The notes under the pieces were generated by a model. It was not told where the DNA came from, did not search any database, and worked only from the letters and a program-made list of their open reading frames with translations. This document shows positions 1-9,125 of a stretch of DNA of 46,820 bases, piece after piece; the stretch's first letter is position 1; the number at the start of each line of letters is the position of its first letter. The translations under genes and the position numbers were made by a program. The stretch is from Bacteroidota bacterium (GTDB lineage Bacteria > Bacteroidota > Ignavibacteria > Ignavibacteriales > Ignavibacteriaceae). The stretch spans positions 1-46,820 of the forward strand of contig JAKAKL010000132.1 of assembly GCA_021824565.1 (NCBI GenBank), given 5' to 3'.

Positions 1-2
1 AT

Positions 3-332
3 AAATACGGCGACCAATTTCTAAATAAAATTTATACGGAAAAAGAACTGGAATACTGTCTAAGTAAAGCGAGTAAATACCAGCATCTTGCCGCGAGGTT
101 TGCAGCCAAGGAAGCAGTGTTTAAGGCGATCTCAACAGGGTGGAGCAAAGAAGTCGGCTGGCACGATATCGAGATTTATAATGAAGCAAACGGAATGCCG
201 CTTGTGAAGTTAAGAAACGGTTTGGAATCATTTTTATCAAACGACAAAAACTTAAAAATTTCCATGAGCCATTCAAAAGATTATGTCGTTTGCATGGCAA
301 TAGTTTATAAAGAAATAAACAACACACTTTAG
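3..332 (+). CDS. acpS: holo-[acyl-carrier-protein] synthase, 5' end missing
   Basis: The frame is open from the window edge, and about 109 C-terminal residues are visible. AcpS transfers 4'-phosphopantetheine from CoA to a serine of apo-ACP, activating it for fatty acid synthesis. The visible part carries the family signature around LAARFAAKEAVFKA, in which Glu and Lys belong to the Mg/CoA site, and ends with the family's typical SMSHSKDYVVCMAI strand. The N-terminal DIVEI segment with the catalytic Asp lies outside the window. Identification is from motifs; the gene looks intact where visible. It is followed by nearly 400 bases without a clear gene. Confidence 0.93.
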   Translation, partial: KYGDQFLNKIYTEKELEYCLSKASKYQHLAARFAAKEAVFKAISTGWSKEVGWHDIEIYNEANGMPLVKLRNGLESFLSNDKNLKISMSHSKDYVVCMAIVYKEINNTL

Positions 333-419
333 TCAGAAATTTTATCTGTTCCTATTTTTAGAAATATATTGGAAAATCCATCTCCATTTAAGTATATTTT
401 CACATTAAAAATATTCCTT

Positions 420-671
420 ATGGTAAAAAACGCTTTAAGGAACGAAAATAATTATTAGAAAGACAAATTTACGATTTCAAAGAAAACATTTAATATTTAT
501 AATTACGGATCGCTGACGCTGGTAGTTCTCTTTATCATACTTATGCTGCTGCGGGCGGTTCCAAAAATTGTTAATACATATTTTCTGGTAATAACTATTA
601 TTCTACTTGTAGCCAGAATAGTTTTAAGAGTAATATTTTTAAAACAAGGTAAATCAAACGTAGGAGGTTGA
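420..671 (+). pseudogene. possible small two-helix membrane protein interrupted by an amber codon
   Basis: An ATG at 420 opens a frame that meets TAG at 456-458 after 12 codons. The same frame then stays open to TGA at 669-671 and encodes about 70 residues with two strongly hydrophobic stretches (LVVLFIILMLL and YFLVITIILLVARIVLRVIF) separated by a short basic loop. After the TAG the first in-frame ATG is at 543, giving only 42 residues. No good ribosome binding site precedes either ATG. The hydrophobic pattern looks like a real small membrane protein, but the start and intactness are unresolved. It could be a decayed gene, a gene using a rare start codon after 459, or chance. No family is recognised. 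The rest of 333-717 shows nothing else convincing. Confidence 0.3.
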
Positions 672-717
672 CTTCGAACCGGCTAAAAATGTTAACGGCA
701 AGTTAAATGCAAAGGTT

Positions 718-1206
718 TTGATTTTGAATCAAAGCTACGAGCCATTAACTGTCTGCAATATAAAGAAAGCCATAATTTTAATTTATCTTGGAAAAGCTGA
801 ACTTGTACTTCAAGATAAAAGGAAAGAATTAAGAAGCGTTTCAAGGGCTTACCCGTGGCCGAGTATAATACGGCTCAGCCAGTTTATAACAGTTCCTTAC
901 AAGAAAGTTGTGCTTACCAGAAAAAATATTTTGAGAAGAGACGGCTATAAATGCTCATACTGCGGCAGAGGCGATCTGGCTTTAACAATTGATCATATTG
1001 TACCTAAATCAAAAGGAGGTACAGATTCCTGGGAAAATTTAATTTGCGCCTGCACGATTTGTAATAATAAAAAAGGCGACAGGACACCAGATGAAGCTAA
1101 TATGAAATTGTTGAACAGACCGTTCAAGCCAAGTCACATAATGTTCATAAAAAATGTAGTAGGCAAATTAGATGAAAATTGGAAGCCGTATCTTTATCTT
1201 TCATGA
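718..1206 (+). CDS. HNH endonuclease family protein
   Basis: A 162-residue protein with an N-terminal region (ILNQSYEPLTVCNIKKAI) typical of a small HNH family common in Bacteroidetes/Chlorobi, followed by an HNH nuclease domain. The zinc pairs CSYC and CTIC flank the DHIVPKSKGG catalytic segment with its Asp-His, and a conserved Asn follows in CNNKKGD. HNH domains use one metal ion to cut DNA; the biological role of this chromosomal family is not established. The start is uncertain: TTG at 718 is the first canonical start in frame, but the reading frame extends back to 664 and a strong AGGAGG sits at 662-667, so the N-terminus may be longer. Confidence 0.85.
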   Translation: MILNQSYEPLTVCNIKKAIILIYLGKAELVLQDKRKELRSVSRAYPWPSIIRLSQFITVPYKKVVLTRKNILRRDGYKCSYCGRGDLALTIDHIVPKSKGGTDSWENLICACTICNNKKGDRTPDEANMKLLNRPFKPSHIMFIKNVVGKLDENWKPYLYLS

Positions 1207-1249
1207 GATTTTCTATTTACTCTCAACTACGATTCATTAAAAAATAATT

Positions 1250-2230
1250 ATGGCAAAAAAAAGAATACTTAGCGGTATGCGTCCTACCGGCAAACTGCAC
1301 CTAGGACATTACGTTGGCGCTTTAGAAAATTGGATCAATCTTCAAAATGAATATGAAAGCTACCACCTTATTGCTGACTATCATGTTCTAACGACAAAGC
1401 TGGACACATCTGATATTTATCAAGACTCAATAGACATGCTGATAGACTGGTTGTCTTGCGGGTTGGATCCGCAAAAAAGCCCTATGTTCAGGCAGTCGCA
1501 AATTAAAGAGCATACGGAATTAAATTTAATTTTTTCTATGCTGATAACTGTTAACAGGCTTGAAAGAAATCCTACATTGAAAGATCAGATAAGAGATTTA
1601 AATATTGAAAACGTTATATACGGACATTTAGGCTACCCAGTTCTCCAATCAGCAGATATTCTTCTTTACAAAGGCAACTATGTACCTGTTGGTGAAGATC
1701 AAGTCCCTCATGTTGAAATTTCGAGAGAGATAGCTCGCAGATTTAACACTAACTACGGCGAAGTATTTCCTGAACCCGAACCGCTGCTTTCAAAATTTTC
1801 AAGACTTTCTGGCTTAGATGGTAATGCAAAGATGAGCAAGTCGCTTAACAATACTATTCTGCTTTCTGATGAGCCGGAAACAGTGAAGGCTAAACTAAAG
1901 AAAGCTGTTACCGATCCAAAGAAAATTAGAAAAGGAGATCCGGGAAATCCTGATATTTGTCTCGTATTTTCTTATCATAAAAAATTTAATTCGGAAGAAG
2001 CTCATGAAATAGATGTGAACTGCAGATCGGGCGCATTAGGCTGTGTGGACTGTAAGATGAGATGTGCCGCAAAGATTTCAATTTTTTTAGAGCCTATTAT
2101 TGAAAAGAGAAAATATTACGAGGATAGAATTAATACTGTTGTTGATATTCTTCAAGACGGCGAAGAAAGAGGAAGAAAAGTTGCTGCCGCAACAATAAAT
2201 GAAGTCCATGAAAAAATGAAGTTAGGTTGA
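1250..2230 (+). CDS. trpS: tryptophanyl-tRNA synthetase
   Basis: A class I aminoacyl-tRNA synthetase that charges tRNA-Trp with tryptophan in the cytoplasm. Its 326 residues match the usual short bacterial TrpRS. The HIGH motif appears as HLGH at residues 17-20 within RPTGKLHLGHYVGAL, and KMSKS is at 194-198. The C-terminal part has a cysteine-rich segment (CRSGALGCVDCKMRC) seen in many TrpRS proteins. The ATG at 1250 is the natural start just before the family's N-terminal RILSGMRPTG. It opens a tightly packed run with scpA, which it overlaps by four bases. Confidence 0.97.
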   Translation: MAKKRILSGMRPTGKLHLGHYVGALENWINLQNEYESYHLIADYHVLTTKLDTSDIYQDSIDMLIDWLSCGLDPQKSPMFRQSQIKEHTELNLIFSMLITVNRLERNPTLKDQIRDLNIENVIYGHLGYPVLQSADILLYKGNYVPVGEDQVPHVEISREIARRFNTNYGEVFPEPEPLLSKFSRLSGLDGNAKMSKSLNNTILLSDEPETVKAKLKKAVTDPKKIRKGDPGNPDICLVFSYHKKFNSEEAHEIDVNCRSGALGCVDCKMRCAAKISIFLEPIIEKRKYYEDRINTVVDILQDGEERGRKVAAATINEVHEKMKLG

Positions 2231-2952
2231 CTTTGTATAAAATAAAATTAGATCAGTTTGAAGGACCGCTTGATCTTCTCCTTTTTTTTATTAAAAGAGA
2301 CGAATTGAATATCTATGATATCCCTATTTCAAAAATTACTAAAGAATTTTTGGATTATGTTAATCTAATTAAAATGCTCGATCTTGAAGTTGCCGGTGAT
2401 TTCATCTTAATGGCTTCTACTTTAATGCACATAAAAGTTAGAATGCTTTTGCCGAGAGAAGTTGATGAAAAGGGAGAAGAGATTGATCCGCGTGCAGAAT
2501 TAATTCAAGCACTGCTCGAATATAAGCGGTACAAAGAAATGTCAGAGGAGCTTTCGTTCTTTGAATCGAATCAGCGTAAAATAAATTACCGCGGCAATTA
2601 TTCTGCAGATGAAAAAGTATCTCCACCGGAATATGAAATTCTATTAAAGAATGTAACTATTTTTGATCTTGCAAAAGCGTTTAAAAAAGTTCTCGATGGA
2701 ATTAAGCCGGAAGTTTTTCATGAAATAAAAAAGATAAATATTTCTATCGAAGAACAAATAAGCTTTATCATGGATAAGCTTGATAAAGAAGCAGAACTTC
2801 ACTTTCTTAGCATGGTCAACGAGATGCGAGAAAAGATCAGAATAGTAATAACCTTTATTGCGCTTTTAGAATTAACTAAAGCCGGCATGATAGGAATTAA
2901 AGAATCGTCTGCCTTTAATGATTTTGTATTATACAAACTAATAAATGGATAA
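2227..2952 (+). CDS. scpA: segregation and condensation protein A
   Basis: ScpA is the kleisin subunit that bridges the Smc heads and, with ScpB, forms the bacterial condensin that compacts and separates chromosomes. The 241-residue protein begins with the diagnostic YKIKLDQFEGPLDLLLFFIKRDELNIYDI segment (positions about 4-32) and has the characteristic acidic middle and a C-terminal winged-helix region for Smc binding. The start is TTG at 2227, whose bases overlap the trpS stop (TTGA), implying translational coupling. No smc gene is in the window. It overlaps scpB by eight bases. Confidence 0.96.
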   Translation: MTLYKIKLDQFEGPLDLLLFFIKRDELNIYDIPISKITKEFLDYVNLIKMLDLEVAGDFILMASTLMHIKVRMLLPREVDEKGEEIDPRAELIQALLEYKRYKEMSEELSFFESNQRKINYRGNYSADEKVSPPEYEILLKNVTIFDLAKAFKKVLDGIKPEVFHEIKKINISIEEQISFIMDKLDKEAELHFLSMVNEMREKIRIVITFIALLELTKAGMIGIKESSAFNDFVLYKLING

Positions 2953-3595
2953 TATATATTTAAATATAATTGAAGCTCTAATTTTTTCTTCGGACGATCC
3001 AATACCATCGGCTGAGATTGTAAAAGCTATTAAAGGAATTGACGGTGAGGAAATTCAAATTTCAAATGATGAAGTAGAACTTGCCGTGGATGACTTAAAT
3101 AAAAAATATGTCGAGCAGAACGTTGCTTTCCATATTGTCAGAATCGCAAGCGGATTTCTATTTGCTACAAAACCGGAATATGCAAAATACGTTGGTTATT
3201 TATCCTCTGAAAAAAGTAAGCGAAGATTAAGCCAGGCAGCCCTTGAAACCCTTGCTATTATTGCATACAAACAGCCTATAACCAAACCTGAATTAGAATC
3301 GATAAGAGGCGTTAACTCCGACTATATTTTAAGCACGTTGCTAGAAAAGAATTTAATAGCAATTTCAGGCAGAGCGGAAACTATAGGAAGACCATTATTA
3401 TATAGTACTACAGATGAATTCCTAAAATATTTCGGACTTAACAAACTAAGTGATCTTCCGAAACCTCGTGAAATCGACGAGATTATGAAAGACGAAGACT
3501 TCTTAGAGCAGCGACAAAAAATAATGATGAACATAATTGAAGAAACTGTTGAAAATGAATCCAACGAAGAACAGAATAACATCGACGAGACTTAA
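2945..3595 (+). CDS. scpB: segregation and condensation protein B
   Basis: ScpB dimerises and binds the middle of ScpA in the Smc-ScpAB complex. The protein has 216 residues with two winged-helix domains. The family's core motif is plain near residues 95-125: SQAALETLAIIAYKQPITKPE followed by IRGVNSDYILSTLLEKNLI, then the G(R)AETIGRPLLY turn. It has a charged C-terminal tail after residue 180. It overlaps scpA at its start and the following pseudouridine synthase gene at its end, so trpS-scpA-scpB-rluB is probably one transcript. Confidence 0.96.
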   Translation: MDNIYLNIIEALIFSSDDPIPSAEIVKAIKGIDGEEIQISNDEVELAVDDLNKKYVEQNVAFHIVRIASGFLFATKPEYAKYVGYLSSEKSKRRLSQAALETLAIIAYKQPITKPELESIRGVNSDYILSTLLEKNLIAISGRAETIGRPLLYSTTDEFLKYFGLNKLSDLPKPREIDEIMKDEDFLEQRQKIMMNIIEETVENESNEEQNNIDET

Positions 3596-4289
3596 TAAAT
3601 TTATTTCGGAAAGCGGGATTTGCTCGCGGCGCAAAGCCGAGGAAATGATTTTAGCAAAACGCGTTACTGTTAATAACAAAATCATAACACAACTTTTTTT
3701 TAAAGTTAACCCAGCCAAAGATAAAGTATTTCTTGACGGCGAGAGAATTGCTCCCAAAAGACATTTATACTTTTTACTTAATAAACCAATGGGAGTTGTT
3801 ACAACTACGAATGACGAAAAAAACAGGAAGACGGTCATTGATCTTATCAAGACAAATGAGAAAATTTTTCCAATCGGAAGATTAGATTTTAACACGACCG
3901 GCGTTCTTCTTTTGACAAATGACGGAGAGTTTTCAAATTTATTAACGCACCCAAGAAACAAAGTTCCTCGCGAGTACGAAGTAAGGTTAGACCGCCATCT
4001 TACGGATGAAGATATTGATAAACTCCAAACCGGAATTTTTATCGAAGGCAAGCGGGGAAGATTTGAAAAAATTTCATTTACAAATAGGAATTCTAAAAAG
4101 TTTGTAAATGTTGTGGCGAGTGAAGGAAGAAATCATTTTGTGAAAAATATGTTTTCCGCTTTAAGCTACACGGTTGTATCATTGAATAGAGTGAGCTTCG
4201 CAGGCTTTAAGGCGGATGTACCATTAGGCTCATTCAGGGCTTTATCAAAATTTGAAATTTCCGGAGTTATAAATAAATATGGTCGTTAG
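3555..4289 (+). CDS. rluB: 23S rRNA pseudouridine synthase, RluB/RsuA family
   Basis: Converts a specific uridine in rRNA to pseudouridine. It has an N-terminal S4 RNA-binding domain (RLNKFISESGICSRRKAEEMI, about residues 10-60) and a catalytic domain with Asp111 in GRLDFNTTGVLLLTNDG. The S4 domain plus this motif place it in the RluB/E/F/RsuA group, and next to scpAB the RluB assignment is the usual one. A longer frame runs back to TTG 3537, but ATG 3555 fits the family length better (about 244 residues). The 5' end overlaps scpB by 41 bases and the 3' end overlaps dacB by 11. Confidence 0.9.
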   Translation: MNPTKNRITSTRLNKFISESGICSRRKAEEMILAKRVTVNNKIITQLFFKVNPAKDKVFLDGERIAPKRHLYFLLNKPMGVVTTTNDEKNRKTVIDLIKTNEKIFPIGRLDFNTTGVLLLTNDGEFSNLLTHPRNKVPREYEVRLDRHLTDEDIDKLQTGIFIEGKRGRFEKISFTNRNSKKFVNVVASEGRNHFVKNMFSALSYTVVSLNRVSFAGFKADVPLGSFRALSKFEISGVINKYGR

Positions 4290-5781
4290 ACTTTTTTATG
4301 TATCACTTTTTGTTTTAGTAATTTCTTCTCCGTTTTTCGCACAACAGGCCGAACGGGATACAGTACCGAAATATTCATACCAAACTGTTTCGGAATTCTG
4401 GTCACAGATGAACGATATTTTTAACGACCCTAATTTCAGCAATGCAGAATGGGGTGTAGTAATACAATCTCTTGAAACAGGCGAATATTTTTATAAGCGC
4501 AACGAAGACAAACTGATGATGCCTGCTTCAAATATAAAATTATTTACAACTGCAGCGGGACTAATCCTCCTTGGAAGCGACTATAGATTTAGTACAAGCG
4601 TTTATATGAACGGCAAACTCGATGGATCAACTTTAAGAGGTGATCTTGTTGTGCAAGGTCGGGGCGATCCAACTATTTCAGGCAGGTTTTATGATGATGA
4701 TATGTTCAAAGTCTATAATGATTGGGCGGATTCACTTTCAAATCTTGGCATTGATGAAATAACTGGAAATATAATCGGCGATGATAATTCTTTTGATGAA
4801 GTCGGACTCGGTACAGGCTGGAGCTGGGACTATGAAAGTGAATGGTTTTCTGCTCCTTCAAGCGCGATTTCGTTTAATGATAATTGTATAAACATTTCTG
4901 TTTATGTTAATAAAGCAAATAATCAACCGCAGGTAGTTACACAGCCGAATACAAAGTATGTCATCATACTAAATAAGGTCGCTACGGTTCCAAACGATTC
5001 GGTTACTTCAATAAATATTTATAGAGATATGGGCACGAACGTTGTGACCGTATACGGAACCATAAAACAAAATTCTGATACCATTAACACGTTCGCGACG
5101 GTAAATAATCCAACGCAGTATTCCATGGTTGTTCTGAAAGATGTACTAAGAAAAAAAGGAATAGTCATTGACGGTTATCCAATAGATGTGGATGATATTT
5201 CGCAGCCGCTTGATTACACTAAGATGAGCAAACTTTTTACTCAGTATTCTCCGCCTCTAAAAGAAATAATAAAAGTAATTAATAAAAACAGTCAGAATTT
5301 TTTTGCAGAGCAACTATTAAAGACAATCGGACTTGAGAAAGAGAATTTTGGAAGCGCTTCAAAAGGTATTGAAGCCGAGAACAAAATATTTAGAGAGATG
5401 GGAATAAATACTGAAGGCATGAGTATAGTTGACGGCAGCGGACTTTCTCGGCTGGATCTTTGTACCCCGAGACAGATAGTTACTCTTTTAAGCTATATGT
5501 ATAAGAGCAAATATTTTATTCCTTTTTATAATTCTCTCCCAATCGCAGGCGTTGACGGCACTTTAGGAACTCGAATGCAAAATACAAAAGCGCAGGGAAA
5601 TATTAGAGCAAAGACAGGCTTTCTCGAAGGTGTAAGGAGCCTTTCTGGATATGCTTTTACAGGCGATCATGAACCGGTGGCTTTCTCAATTATAGTAAAT
5701 AATTTTAATGTACCAATTAAATTAGCGGAGAATATTCAGGATCTAGTTTGTCTTCGCTTAGCAAACTTTAGAAGAAAATAA
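4279..5781 (+). CDS. dacB: D-alanyl-D-alanine carboxypeptidase/endopeptidase (PBP4, S13)
   Basis: A periplasmic low-molecular-mass penicillin-binding protein that trims peptidoglycan peptides. A signal peptide (residues 1-20, ending around FFAQQ) is followed by the serine-penicilloyl motifs: Ser84-x-x-Lys87 in PASNIKLF, Ser338-Gln-Asn340 in NKNSQNFFAEQLLK, and Lys445-Thr-Gly in AKTGFLEG. The 500-residue length and the large insertion between SxxK and SxN are typical of peptidase family S13. The gene starts inside the end of the rluB gene. PBP4 can act as DD-endopeptidase, carboxypeptidase or both; the sequence alone does not decide. Confidence 0.95.
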   Translation: MVVRLFYVSLFVLVISSPFFAQQAERDTVPKYSYQTVSEFWSQMNDIFNDPNFSNAEWGVVIQSLETGEYFYKRNEDKLMMPASNIKLFTTAAGLILLGSDYRFSTSVYMNGKLDGSTLRGDLVVQGRGDPTISGRFYDDDMFKVYNDWADSLSNLGIDEITGNIIGDDNSFDEVGLGTGWSWDYESEWFSAPSSAISFNDNCINISVYVNKANNQPQVVTQPNTKYVIILNKVATVPNDSVTSINIYRDMGTNVVTVYGTIKQNSDTINTFATVNNPTQYSMVVLKDVLRKKGIVIDGYPIDVDDISQPLDYTKMSKLFTQYSPPLKEIIKVINKNSQNFFAEQLLKTIGLEKENFGSASKGIEAENKIFREMGINTEGMSIVDGSGLSRLDLCTPRQIVTLLSYMYKSKYFIPFYNSLPIAGVDGTLGTRMQNTKAQGNIRAKTGFLEGVRSLSGYAFTGDHEPVAFSIIVNNFNVPIKLAENIQDLVCLRLANFRRK

Positions 5782-5791
5782 CGGAGGATTC

Positions 5792-7303
5792 TTGGACAAT
5801 AATATTCAGCAAGACATTAACGTTCTTATAAAAAGACGTTTTGAAGAATTAGAAGAATTAAGACAGAAAGGATTTGAACCATTTGCTTATTCATTTGAAG
5901 TAAATTCTGATTCGGAAGATGTAAGAAGTAATTTTAAAGACGATGAAAAAAGAACGGTAAGGATTGCCGGAAGAATAATGGCAATAAGAAGGATGGGCAA
6001 GGCTTCATTTGCGCATATCCAGGATGCGAACGGGAGAATTCAAGTTTATTTGAGAAAAGATGATATTGGTGAAAGCTATGACTCCTTTAAGCTAATGGAC
6101 ATTGGCGACATAATTGGTGTGGAAGGTTTTGTATTTAAAACAAAGACCGGAGAAATATCTGTTCATGTTACATCACTAATGATATTAACCAAGACTCTGA
6201 AACCTATTCCTATTGCTAAAGAAACAATTGACGAGCAAGGAAATAAAATTGTTCATGATCAATTTTCGGATAAAGAACTGCGTTACCGTCAACGTTATGT
6301 TGATCTTATTGTTAACCCGGATATCAAAGATGTTTTCGTAAAGAGAAGTAAAATAATTTCTGCAATGAGAAAATATCTCGACTCACACGATTATATAGAA
6401 GTAGAAACTCCTATCCTTCAGCCAATGTACGGCGGAGCAGCCGCGAGACCTTTCATTACGCATCATAATACGCTTGACACAACTTTGTATTTGCGCATTG
6501 CAGATGAACTATATTTGAAAAGATTAATCGTCGGAGGTTTCAACGGCGTTTATGAAATTTCCAAAGATTTTAGAAACGAAGGAATGGATAAGACACACAA
6601 TCCTGAATTTACAATGATGGAATTATATGTTCCTTATAAAGATTATGATTGGATGATGTCTTTCGTAGAAAGTATGATACATCAAATTTGTACGGAAGTT
6701 TTTAAGAGAATCGAATTTATTTATGACGAACATAAAATAAATTTTACTTCACCATGGGCGCGAATATCAATGATAGATGTTCTAAAAGAAAAAATTAATC
6801 TCGACGTTTTAACATCATCGTTTGATGAACTTAAAAAAGCTGCGGTAAAATTCGGGATAGAGACCAAAGGGCTTGAAACGAAAGCAAAATTAATCGATGA
6901 AATCTTCAGCGAACTTGTGCAGCCGGAATTAATTCAGCCGACTTTTGTAATCGACTATCCGCTTGAATTATCTCCATTAGCTAAAAAACACCGCACAAAA
7001 AAAGGTGTTGTCGAAAGGTTTGAAGGATACGTTGCTGGAAGAGAAATTTGCAATGCTTTCAGCGAACTTAATGACCCGGTAGATCAAAAATCAAGATTTG
7101 AAGATCAGGTAAAAATGAGAGAGGCTGGCGATGAAGAAGCGCATCAAATCGACGAGGATTTTATACGCGCGCTTGAATACGGCATGCCTCCAACTGCGGG
7201 GCTTGGAATCGGTATAGACAGGCTAGTTATGCTGCTGACAAATCAAAGCTCAATTCGCGATGTGATTTTTTTCCCGCAAATGAAACCAGAAGTTAAAAGT
7301 TAA
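5792..7303 (+). CDS. lysS: lysyl-tRNA synthetase, class II
   Basis: Charges tRNA-Lys. The 503 residues show an N-terminal OB-fold anticodon-binding domain (RIAGRIMAIRRMGKASFAHIQD, about residues 50-130) and a class II catalytic domain. Motif 2 is FRNEGMDKTHNPEFTMMELY and motif 3 is GLGIGIDRLVMLLT. Start codon TTG at 5792 is decided by GGAGG at 5783-5787, four bases upstream, and by the absence of a better ATG. It follows dacB by 10 bases and is the last gene of this run before a 200-base gap. Confidence 0.97.
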   Translation: MDNNIQQDINVLIKRRFEELEELRQKGFEPFAYSFEVNSDSEDVRSNFKDDEKRTVRIAGRIMAIRRMGKASFAHIQDANGRIQVYLRKDDIGESYDSFKLMDIGDIIGVEGFVFKTKTGEISVHVTSLMILTKTLKPIPIAKETIDEQGNKIVHDQFSDKELRYRQRYVDLIVNPDIKDVFVKRSKIISAMRKYLDSHDYIEVETPILQPMYGGAAARPFITHHNTLDTTLYLRIADELYLKRLIVGGFNGVYEISKDFRNEGMDKTHNPEFTMMELYVPYKDYDWMMSFVESMIHQICTEVFKRIEFIYDEHKINFTSPWARISMIDVLKEKINLDVLTSSFDELKKAAVKFGIETKGLETKAKLIDEIFSELVQPELIQPTFVIDYPLELSPLAKKHRTKKGVVERFEGYVAGREICNAFSELNDPVDQKSRFEDQVKMREAGDEEAHQIDEDFIRALEYGMPPTAGLGIGIDRLVMLLTNQSSIRDVIFFPQMKPEVKS

Positions 7304-7311
7304 AAAAAATT

Positions 7312-7330
7312 ATTCAGCTATTCGTTGAAT
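7312..7330 (+). terminator. weak hairpin after lysS
   Basis: A seven-pair stem (ATTCAGC with GTTGAAT, one G-U pair) and five-base loop lie 9 bases after the lysS stop, followed by an AT-rich but not T-only stretch. It may end the lysS transcript; the U-tract is poor. The rest of 7304-7505 is AT-rich, probably holding the ctpA promoter (a TTGACA sits at 7479-7484), but no matching -10 is certain. Confidence 0.3.
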
Positions 7331-7505
7331 CTTATTTATAAAATAAAAGATCCTTGACGAGTTAAATAATCAACAGTGACTTAGAATACTCAGTTTATTT
7401 ACCATGTTGTTTATGTTATAAATAAGAAGAATTATCTAATGAAGCGCTGTTTAGTAAAATAAAAATTTTAGCTATAGATTTGACATTCAACAATATTAAG
7501 TATTT

Positions 7506-9125
7506 ATGAAAACAAGGTTGGGAAAATTAAAAATTCCTTTTACGATTGCAGTATTAACATTAGGGATTGTTTTAGGAATTTTAATTCAAAAAGTTTTTTC
7601 AGACGATTCTCTCCAGGACAGCATAATTAAATTTAATGACGTCTTAACTTACACTGAAAAATATTATGTAGATAAAGTAGATTCCCAAAAGCTGGTTGAA
7701 GCGGCTATAAACGGGATGCTGAATAAACTGGACCCGCATTCAGTTTATATTCCCGCAAAAGATATGCAATCAGTTGAGGATTCGTTCCGCGGAGATTTTG
7801 ACGGAATAGGAATTGAGTTTCAAATATTAAATGACACCTTGACAGTAATTGCACCGATCACGGGCGGACCAAGTGAAGCGCTTGGAATTTCATCAGGGGA
7901 TAAAATTGTAAAAATTGATACTCAAAGTGCAATAGGAATAACCAATGAACAAGTCAGGCAGAGATTAAGAGGACCTTCCGGTACAAAAGTAAGTGTAACT
8001 ATTTTAAGGTACGGCGTAAAGAAACCAATTGTTTATGAAATAACTCGCGCTAAAATTCCTTTGTATTCCGTAGACGCCCATTTTATGTATAATGAAAATA
8101 CCGGTTACGTAAGCGTGTCAAGATTTTCAGAAACAACTTATGATGAATTAGTAAAAGCTTTAGTCGAGTTGAAGAAAGAAGGTATGAAACAGCTTATCCT
8201 TGATTTGCGCGGTAATCCCGGCGGTTATTTAAATCAAGCTGTTGAGGTCTCAAATATTTTTATTGACGGAAATAAAAAAATAGTTTATACTAAAGGCAGA
8301 AGATCGGAATTTGATGAAGAATATGATGCTACTAAGCCTGCGCAATTTAAAAATCTTCCTTTAATTATTTTAGTCAACGACGGCAGCGCCTCGGCAAGTG
8401 AAATAGTATCGGGAGCAATGCAGGATTGGGATAGAGCATTAATTGTCGGCGAAACAACTTTTGGCAAAGGACTGGTTCAGCGGCAATTCTCACTGCCGGA
8501 TAATTCTGCTCTTCGTTTAACAATCGCGCGTTACTATACTCCATCGGGGAGGTTAATCCAAAGAGATTACAAAAAAATAAAAAATAAAGAAGAATATTTT
8601 GAAGACGCCGGGAAAAACAACGATAAACAAGGCAACAATATTGAACATACTGCCGAAAAAAATTCTTCACTGCCGGAGTTTAAAACTCATGATGGAAGGA
8701 TCGTATATGGCGGCGGCGGGATTACACCGGATTATATTATTAAATCCGACAGCTTAACGGATTATACTATTAATTTGATGAAAAATAATATTTTTTATCA
8801 ATTCTCAATGACTTATCTGGATAAATATAAAAATCAGATTGAATCCGAATACGGGAAAGATGTAAATAAGTTTGTCAGAAATTTTAATTTTACTAAAGAA
8901 GACTTAAAAGATTTTATATCTTTCGCAAGCGGGAAAAAAGTGATTTTAAATCAAAAGGATTTTGATAGAGATAAAGATTATATTACCGCTCGATTAAAAG
9001 CTGAAGTTGCACGCAGCATCTGGAATAATGAAGGCTGGTACAAAGAAATTTTAACTGTTGACGACCAGTTGCTAAAAGGTGTAACGCTGTTCAATGAAGC
9101 TAAAGATTTAGCCGGATTAAAATAA
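7506..9125 (+). CDS. ctpA: carboxyl-terminal processing protease, S41 family
   Basis: A membrane-anchored periplasmic serine protease that clips C-termini of exported proteins. An uncleaved N-terminal membrane helix (residues 12-32) is followed by the processing-protease fold with an internal PDZ domain (about 95-180, GIGIEFQ...SGDKIVKID) and the catalytic core. The Ser-Lys dyad is visible as Ser296 in GSASASEIVSG and Lys321 in TFGKGLVQ. The 539-residue length is normal for the FCB group. The following DUF3108 gene starts directly after its stop, so the two are cotranscribed. Confidence 0.95.
   Translation: MKTRLGKLKIPFTIAVLTLGIVLGILIQKVFSDDSLQDSIIKFNDVLTYTEKYYVDKVDSQKLVEAAINGMLNKLDPHSVYIPAKDMQSVEDSFRGDFDGIGIEFQILNDTLTVIAPITGGPSEALGISSGDKIVKIDTQSAIGITNEQVRQRLRGPSGTKVSVTILRYGVKKPIVYEITRAKIPLYSVDAHFMYNENTGYVSVSRFSETTYDELVKALVELKKEGMKQLILDLRGNPGGYLNQAVEVSNIFIDGNKKIVYTKGRRSEFDEEYDATKPAQFKNLPLIILVNDGSASASEIVSGAMQDWDRALIVGETTFGKGLVQRQFSLPDNSALRLTIARYYTPSGRLIQRDYKKIKNKEEYFEDAGKNNDKQGNNIEHTAEKNSSLPEFKTHDGRIVYGGGGITPDYIIKSDSLTDYTINLMKNNIFYQFSMTYLDKYKNQIESEYGKDVNKFVRNFNFTKEDLKDFISFASGKKVILNQKDFDRDKDYITARLKAEVARSIWNNEGWYKEILTVDDQLLKGVTLFNEAKDLAGLK

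Noticed and set aside
3503-4051. A 182-codon minus-strand ORF opposite rluB
   Set aside because: It is antisense to an evident pseudouridine synthase, with serine- and leucine-rich composition typical of shadow frames.
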